A DNA stretch of 7,751 nt, taken from the NCBI GenBank assembly GCA_013152075.1, contig JAADHD010000011.1, forward strand, positions 1 through 7,751, read 5' to 3'. The notes beneath the pieces are model-generated. The model was given only the letters and a program-made list of their open reading frames with translations. It was not told the DNA's origin and did no database searches. Origin of the DNA: Verrucomicrobiota bacterium. Its GTDB lineage: Bacteria; Verrucomicrobiota; Verrucomicrobiia; Verrucomicrobiales; DEV007. The translations under genes were made by a program, and so were the position numbers. Shown here in pieces: positions 7,576 through 7,751 of this stretch; position 1 is the first letter of the stretch, and every line of letters begins with the position of its first letter.

Positions 7576-7622
7576 GTCCGCTTCGGCTGCCATCCCAAAG
7601 CCACGACAGAAAGCCGACGGAC
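7576..7622. repeat. Imperfect inverted repeat able to form a bulged hairpin
   Basis: GTCCG-CT-TCGGCT (7576-7588) is complementary to AGCCGACGGAC (7612-7622), giving 11 pairs with a 2-base bulge and a loop of about 23 bases. An inner AGCC (7599-7602) offers an alternative pairing with GGCT (7585-7588). No T run follows, so it is not a standard terminator. It may belong to a dispersed intergenic repeat. Confidence 0.45.
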
Positions 7623-7726
7623 AAAGCAGGAGGAGCTAGGAAATTTATTTAACTACGAAAGACAGGCATGTAGTTGTTCAAGAGTTTTTTTCAATAAGCG
7701 TTAATTTTTCTAAGTTACAAGAGATA

Positions 7727-7751
7727 CCCCCGCTCCCCTGGGGGACGGGAG
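7727..7751. repeat. GC-rich hairpin at the window edge
   Basis: CCCG-C-TCCCC (7729-7738) pairs with GGGGA-CGGG (7741-7749) with one bulged C and a tiny loop. It stands out sharply from the AT-rich 40 bases before it. It could be a stem of a repeat or the beginning of a structured element continuing beyond the window. Confidence 0.35.

Larger units (their letters stand above)
7382..7751. other. 370-base region without a secure gene; repeats and a doubtful short ORF
   Basis: An open frame from TTG 7428 to TGA 7571 would give 47 residues. A purine-rich GAAGGGGA lies 9 bases before it and could serve as a ribosome binding site, but the product (ending in K-K-E-R-E-D-L-I-R-S-Y-F-L-K-P-S-R) matches nothing I know. 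On the minus strand a 17-residue frame beginning M-A-A-E-A-D-L-I-T-E (7540-7593) overlaps it. The region also holds a 10-base direct repeat TGATCAGGTC (7537-7546 and 7569-7578), a bulged inverted repeat (7576-7622) and a GC-rich hairpin at the edge. AACTAC/GTAGTT (7651-7656 and 7670-7675) is followed, 9 bases later, by seven Ts (7685-7691). The repeats suggest an intergenic repeat element more than a gene. Confidence 0.5.

Noticed and set aside
7651..7691. AACTAC/GTAGTT stem followed by seven Ts as a terminator
   Set aside because: The stem has only six pairs, the loop is 13 bases, and the T run begins 9 bases after the stem, so it does not fit an intrinsic terminator.

Overview
The window is ordinary chromosomal DNA with a loose gene layout, from a bacterium of moderate GC content. 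The lipid A/lysophospholipid acyltransferase points to a Gram-negative cell. The complete genes lack clear Shine-Dalgarno sequences. One gene encodes a very large phosphoenolpyruvate carboxykinase (PEPCK)-like protein of a type I associate with Verrucomicrobiota and some other phyla. Verrucomicrobiota or a relative is therefore my best guess, but it is an inference and not a determination.

Layout, left to right. (1) Positions 1-1082, plus strand: the 3' part of an AAA_14/DUF4143-type ATPase, cut by the window edge inside its Walker A motif. It is visibly more AT-rich than its neighbours and is probably an accessory gene. (2) Positions 1245-2213, minus strand: an LpxL/HtrB-like acyltransferase. 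(3) Positions 2346-3383, plus strand: an M42/M20-like metallo-aminopeptidase, divergent from the acyltransferase across a 132-base gap. (4) Positions 3396-6887, minus strand: a 1163-residue protein that I read as a pyrophosphate-dependent PEPCK. It converges on the peptidase with only 12 bases between the stop codons. (5) Positions 6888-7298: 411 bases with no convincing gene, ending in a probable promoter. (6) Positions 7299-7381: tRNA-Leu with anticodon UAG. (7) Positions 7382-7751: no secure gene, but several inverted and direct repeats and one doubtful 47-codon ORF.

The four protein genes form no operon, since each faces a different way from its neighbour. They therefore look like independent units: envelope lipid acylation, peptide turnover, anaplerotic or gluconeogenic carbon flow at the PEP-oxaloacetate node, and an ATPase of unknown role. 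The most interesting item is the PEPCK-like protein, which standard annotation could easily leave as hypothetical. I found no CRISPR array, insertion sequence, prophage gene or defence cluster.
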